From Clostridia bacterium (GTDB taxonomy: Bacteria > Bacillota > Clostridia > Christensenellales > Maliibacteriaceae), in the NCBI GenBank assembly GCA_017935825.1, contig JAGBGW010000212.1, forward strand, positions 1-7,512: a DNA stretch of 7,512 nucleotides. The letters run 5' to 3'. The position numbers were made by a program, and so were the translations under genes. Of the stretch, positions 6,320 to 7,512 are shown one piece after another (position 1 is the stretch's first letter; each line of letters begins with the position of its first letter). The notes under the pieces are model-generated. The model was not told where the DNA came from. It searched no databases and was given only the letters and a program-made list of their open reading frames with translations.

Positions 6320-7149
6320 TTTGCTGCCTCCAGTTCTGCCATGGCCTGTGTATACTGCGCATCGTTAGGTGCCTGACCGTGCCAGATGACCACGTTTTCC
6401 ATAAACGATACACCTTTGCCCTTGACGGTATGTGCGTGCAGGAACTTCACTCTGCCATCCTTGCGTGCATCAAACTGATCCAGAGCCTCGACAATTTCTT
6501 CCATATTATGACCGTCGATATCCACCACGTCGAAGCCGAATGCCTGCATCTTGGCGGTAATATCGCCGTGGGGCATGATCTCCTCCTGGGTGCCGTCCAC
6601 CTGCAGACCATTGTTATCCAGAATCACGATCAGGTTATCAAGCTTGTACTTGCCTGCCGTCATCAGTGCTTCCCAAATCTGCCCTTCGTCCAGTTCGCCG
6701 TCGCCGACGATCACATACACACGGCTGCCCGTGCCGTCGTGCTTGGCGGCAAGCGCCATGCCAACGCCGACAGAAAGTCCCTGACCCAAGGAGCCGGTGG
6801 AAATTTCAATGCCGGGGCACTTTTTCATGTCGGGATGACCCTGCAGGATGCTGCCCTCTTTGCGAAGGGTGTGCAGGTGCTCTTCCTCAAAGTAGCCCAG
6901 AATGCCCAGGGCCGCGTACTGAATGGGACACACGTGACCCTTGGAGAGAATCAAACGATCGCGCTTTTCCCACTTGGGGTTCGCAGGGTCGATGTTCATG
7001 TGGTCAAAATACAGCGCCGCCACGATGTCCGCTCAGGAAAATGCGCCGCCCGGATGACCCGACTGCGCCTCGTAAATCATGGTCAAAGCAACTTTGCGAA
7101 GCTCCTTTGCCCGTTCTTTCAGATACTGAATCTTTTCAGTGGAAACCAT
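6316..7149 (-). CDS. Transketolase, N-terminal subunit (TPP-binding), interrupted by in-frame TGA at codon 39
   Basis: A 277-codon reading frame matching the first half of transketolase. Codons 1-38 give the expected N-terminus ending in SGHPGGAFS. Codon 39 is TGA (7035-7033), and the frame continues at once with ADIVAALYFDHMN, as a normal family member would. Downstream marks are intact: RDRLILSKGH (63-72), STGSLGQGLSVGVGMAL (117-133), and the diphosphate/Mg motif GDGELDEGQIWEAL (149-162) ending in NN (179-180). The ATG at 7149 has GGAGG (7163-7159) 9 nt upstream. If TGA terminates, only a 38-residue peptide is made. Restart at the GTG at 7023 lacks a good ribosome site and would lose GHPGG, which contacts the cofactor. 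Options are a nonsense mutation (pseudogene), a sequencing error, or recoding. The lack of any other damage points to a recent change, an error or true readthrough. The stop overlaps the next gene's start by ATGA. Confidence 0.85.
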
Positions 7150-7182
7150 TATTCCATGCCTCCGTGTTGAAATGTTGGTTTT

Positions 7183-7191
7183 ATTCTAGCA
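7183..7191 (-). promoter_or_regulatory. Extended -10 promoter of the transketolase operon
   Basis: On the minus strand TGC-TAGAAT (7191-7183) is an extended -10 with five of six matches in the hexamer, 33 nt before the ATG. No good -35 box is present at 16-18 nt spacing. A palindrome, CTTTA-N2-TAAAG (7193-7204), sits immediately upstream and could be a regulator site. Confidence 0.55.
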
Positions 7192-7217
7192 TCTTTACTT
7201 AAAGAATAAAAGTGGGG

Positions 7218-7296
7218 TGATGGCTTCAAGTTCCTTCGCCAGTGTTAGAGGTTCAAGTCCTCTTGCCTCATGGGGGTTCAAGTCCCTTCATCCGCA
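7218..7296 (+). repeat. Three tandem tRNA T-arm/3'-end-like repeats, no complete tRNA
   Basis: The heptamer TTCAAGT recurs at 7225, 7252 and 7277 (steps of 27 and 25 nt), each time followed by a C/T-rich block. Copy 2 is a perfect T-arm: AGAGG (7247-7251), loop TTCAAGT, CCTCT (7259-7263). Copy 3 has GGGGG (7272-7276), TTCAAGT, CCCTT, then CATCCGCA (7289-7296), which resembles the acceptor end and discriminator of a bacterial tRNA-Leu, but TCC follows instead of CCA. Copy 1 is degenerate. No matching 5' acceptor, D-arm or anticodon arm is found, so these look like tRNA 3' remnants rather than genes. The 245-bp gap 7150-7394 otherwise holds only the two promoters. Confidence 0.6.
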
Positions 7297-7355
7297 TCCT
7301 TAACCAAATCTCAAGAAACAGTTGATACGCTCTTCACATTCGTTACAATTGACTG

Positions 7356-7364
7356 TGGTATAAT
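7356..7364 (+). promoter_or_regulatory. Extended -10 promoter of the DUF1002-like gene
   Basis: TGG-TATAAT (7356-7364) is an extended -10 element with a perfect hexamer, 30 nt before the ATG at 7395. The nearest -35 candidate, TTCACA (7333-7338), has a 20-nt spacer, too long for normal use, so the TG extension probably compensates. Confidence 0.65.
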
Positions 7365-7394
7365 AGGTATGTAAAAGTGAAAGGAGGGCGGTTT

Positions 7395-7512
7395 ATGAAA
7401 AAATGGATCGCTTTGATTATGACAATGGTGCTGGTGGTATGTGCCTGTCCCATTGCATTTGCTGCAAACGCAGGGGATGCATGCGTGGTGCTGGGGGCGG
7501 ATTTGACGGAAG
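7395..7512 (+). CDS. Secreted DUF1002 (YpuA-like) family protein, N-terminal part
   Basis: Partial gene: the first 39 residues are visible and the window ends inside it. The start has AAGGAGG (7381-7387) 7 nt before the ATG. Residues 1-24 form a signal peptide: positive MKKW, a hydrophobic core from IALIM to VVCAC, and a probable signal peptidase I site after the AFA of PIAFAAN. Cysteines in the core (VVCAC) make a lipobox conceivable, but the -1 to -3 residues fit poorly. The mature start AGDACVVLGADLTE resembles the opening of DUF1002 proteins such as Bacillus YpuA, which begin with a VxLGADLT-like strand. Function is unknown for the family; it would be extracellular or at the cell wall. 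With so few residues the family call is tentative; secretion is well supported. Confidence 0.65.
   Translation, partial: MKKWIALIMTMVLVVCACPIAFAANAGDACVVLGADLTE

Noticed and set aside
6981..7035. Bacterial SECIS element after the in-frame TGA
   Set aside because: The only stem found is 7 bp with a bulge and a 16-nt loop, without the short apical G-containing loop expected. Selenocysteine is kept only as an untested option.
6199..7170. 323-codon plus-strand frame across the transketolase operon
   Set aside because: Antisense shadow of two recognised transketolase subunit genes, with no start signals.
7201..7300. Complete tRNA gene or short CRISPR array
   Set aside because: No 5' acceptor strand, D-arm or anticodon arm matches the T-arms, and three imperfect units with only a 7-nt common core do not form a CRISPR repeat-spacer pattern.

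Overview
The window reads as a chromosomal segment of a Gram-positive Clostridia-type (Firmicutes) bacterium, probably gut-associated. The grounds are strong AGGAGG ribosome sites, two TTG starts, a transketolase split into two genes, a YpuA/DUF1002-like secreted protein and a FAD oxidoreductase of the glutamate-synthase small-subunit family. It is a housekeeping and carbohydrate region, not a phage or transposon. The genus cannot be told from the sequence alone.

Layout, left to right. 1-1102: the 3' end of a GltD-like FAD oxidoreductase (+) runs with a 3-nt gap into a ydcF-like DUF218 gene (+). Both converge on a small XRE-type regulator (-) at a hairpin that can serve both strands. 1343-1471: a divergent control region with four copies of a CGA-N4-TC(G/C) operator-like motif, two of which form a 17/18-bp inverted repeat around a perfect -10 box. 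1472-1918: a SLOG-fold protein (+) driven from that region. 1919-3058: a strong promoter, a monocistronic aldo/keto reductase (+) and a strong terminator. 3067-5288: a cytoplasmic GH36 alpha-galactosidase (-) with its own promoter. 5351-7191: a two-gene transketolase operon (-), with the N-terminal and C-terminal subunit genes overlapping by ATGA, closed by a strong terminator. 7218-7296: three tandem tRNA T-arm-like repeats with no complete tRNA. 7356-7512: extended -10 promoter and first 39 codons of a secreted DUF1002-like protein (+).

How the genes fit together. The XRE gene and the SLOG gene are divergent and share a dense operator region, so they look like one regulated unit. The two transketolase genes make the two halves of one thiamine-diphosphate enzyme of the pentose phosphate pathway. 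The alpha-galactosidase would release galactose from imported galactosides. The aldo/keto reductase and YdcF-like protein have no clear link to their neighbours.

The points most worth a second look are (1) an in-frame TGA at codon 39 of an otherwise intact transketolase N-terminal subunit, inside the conserved GHPGG block, (2) the four-site operator of the XRE/SLOG pair, and (3) the tRNA-3'-end-like repeats upstream of the transketolase operon. No CRISPR array, insertion sequence, rRNA or complete tRNA gene was seen.
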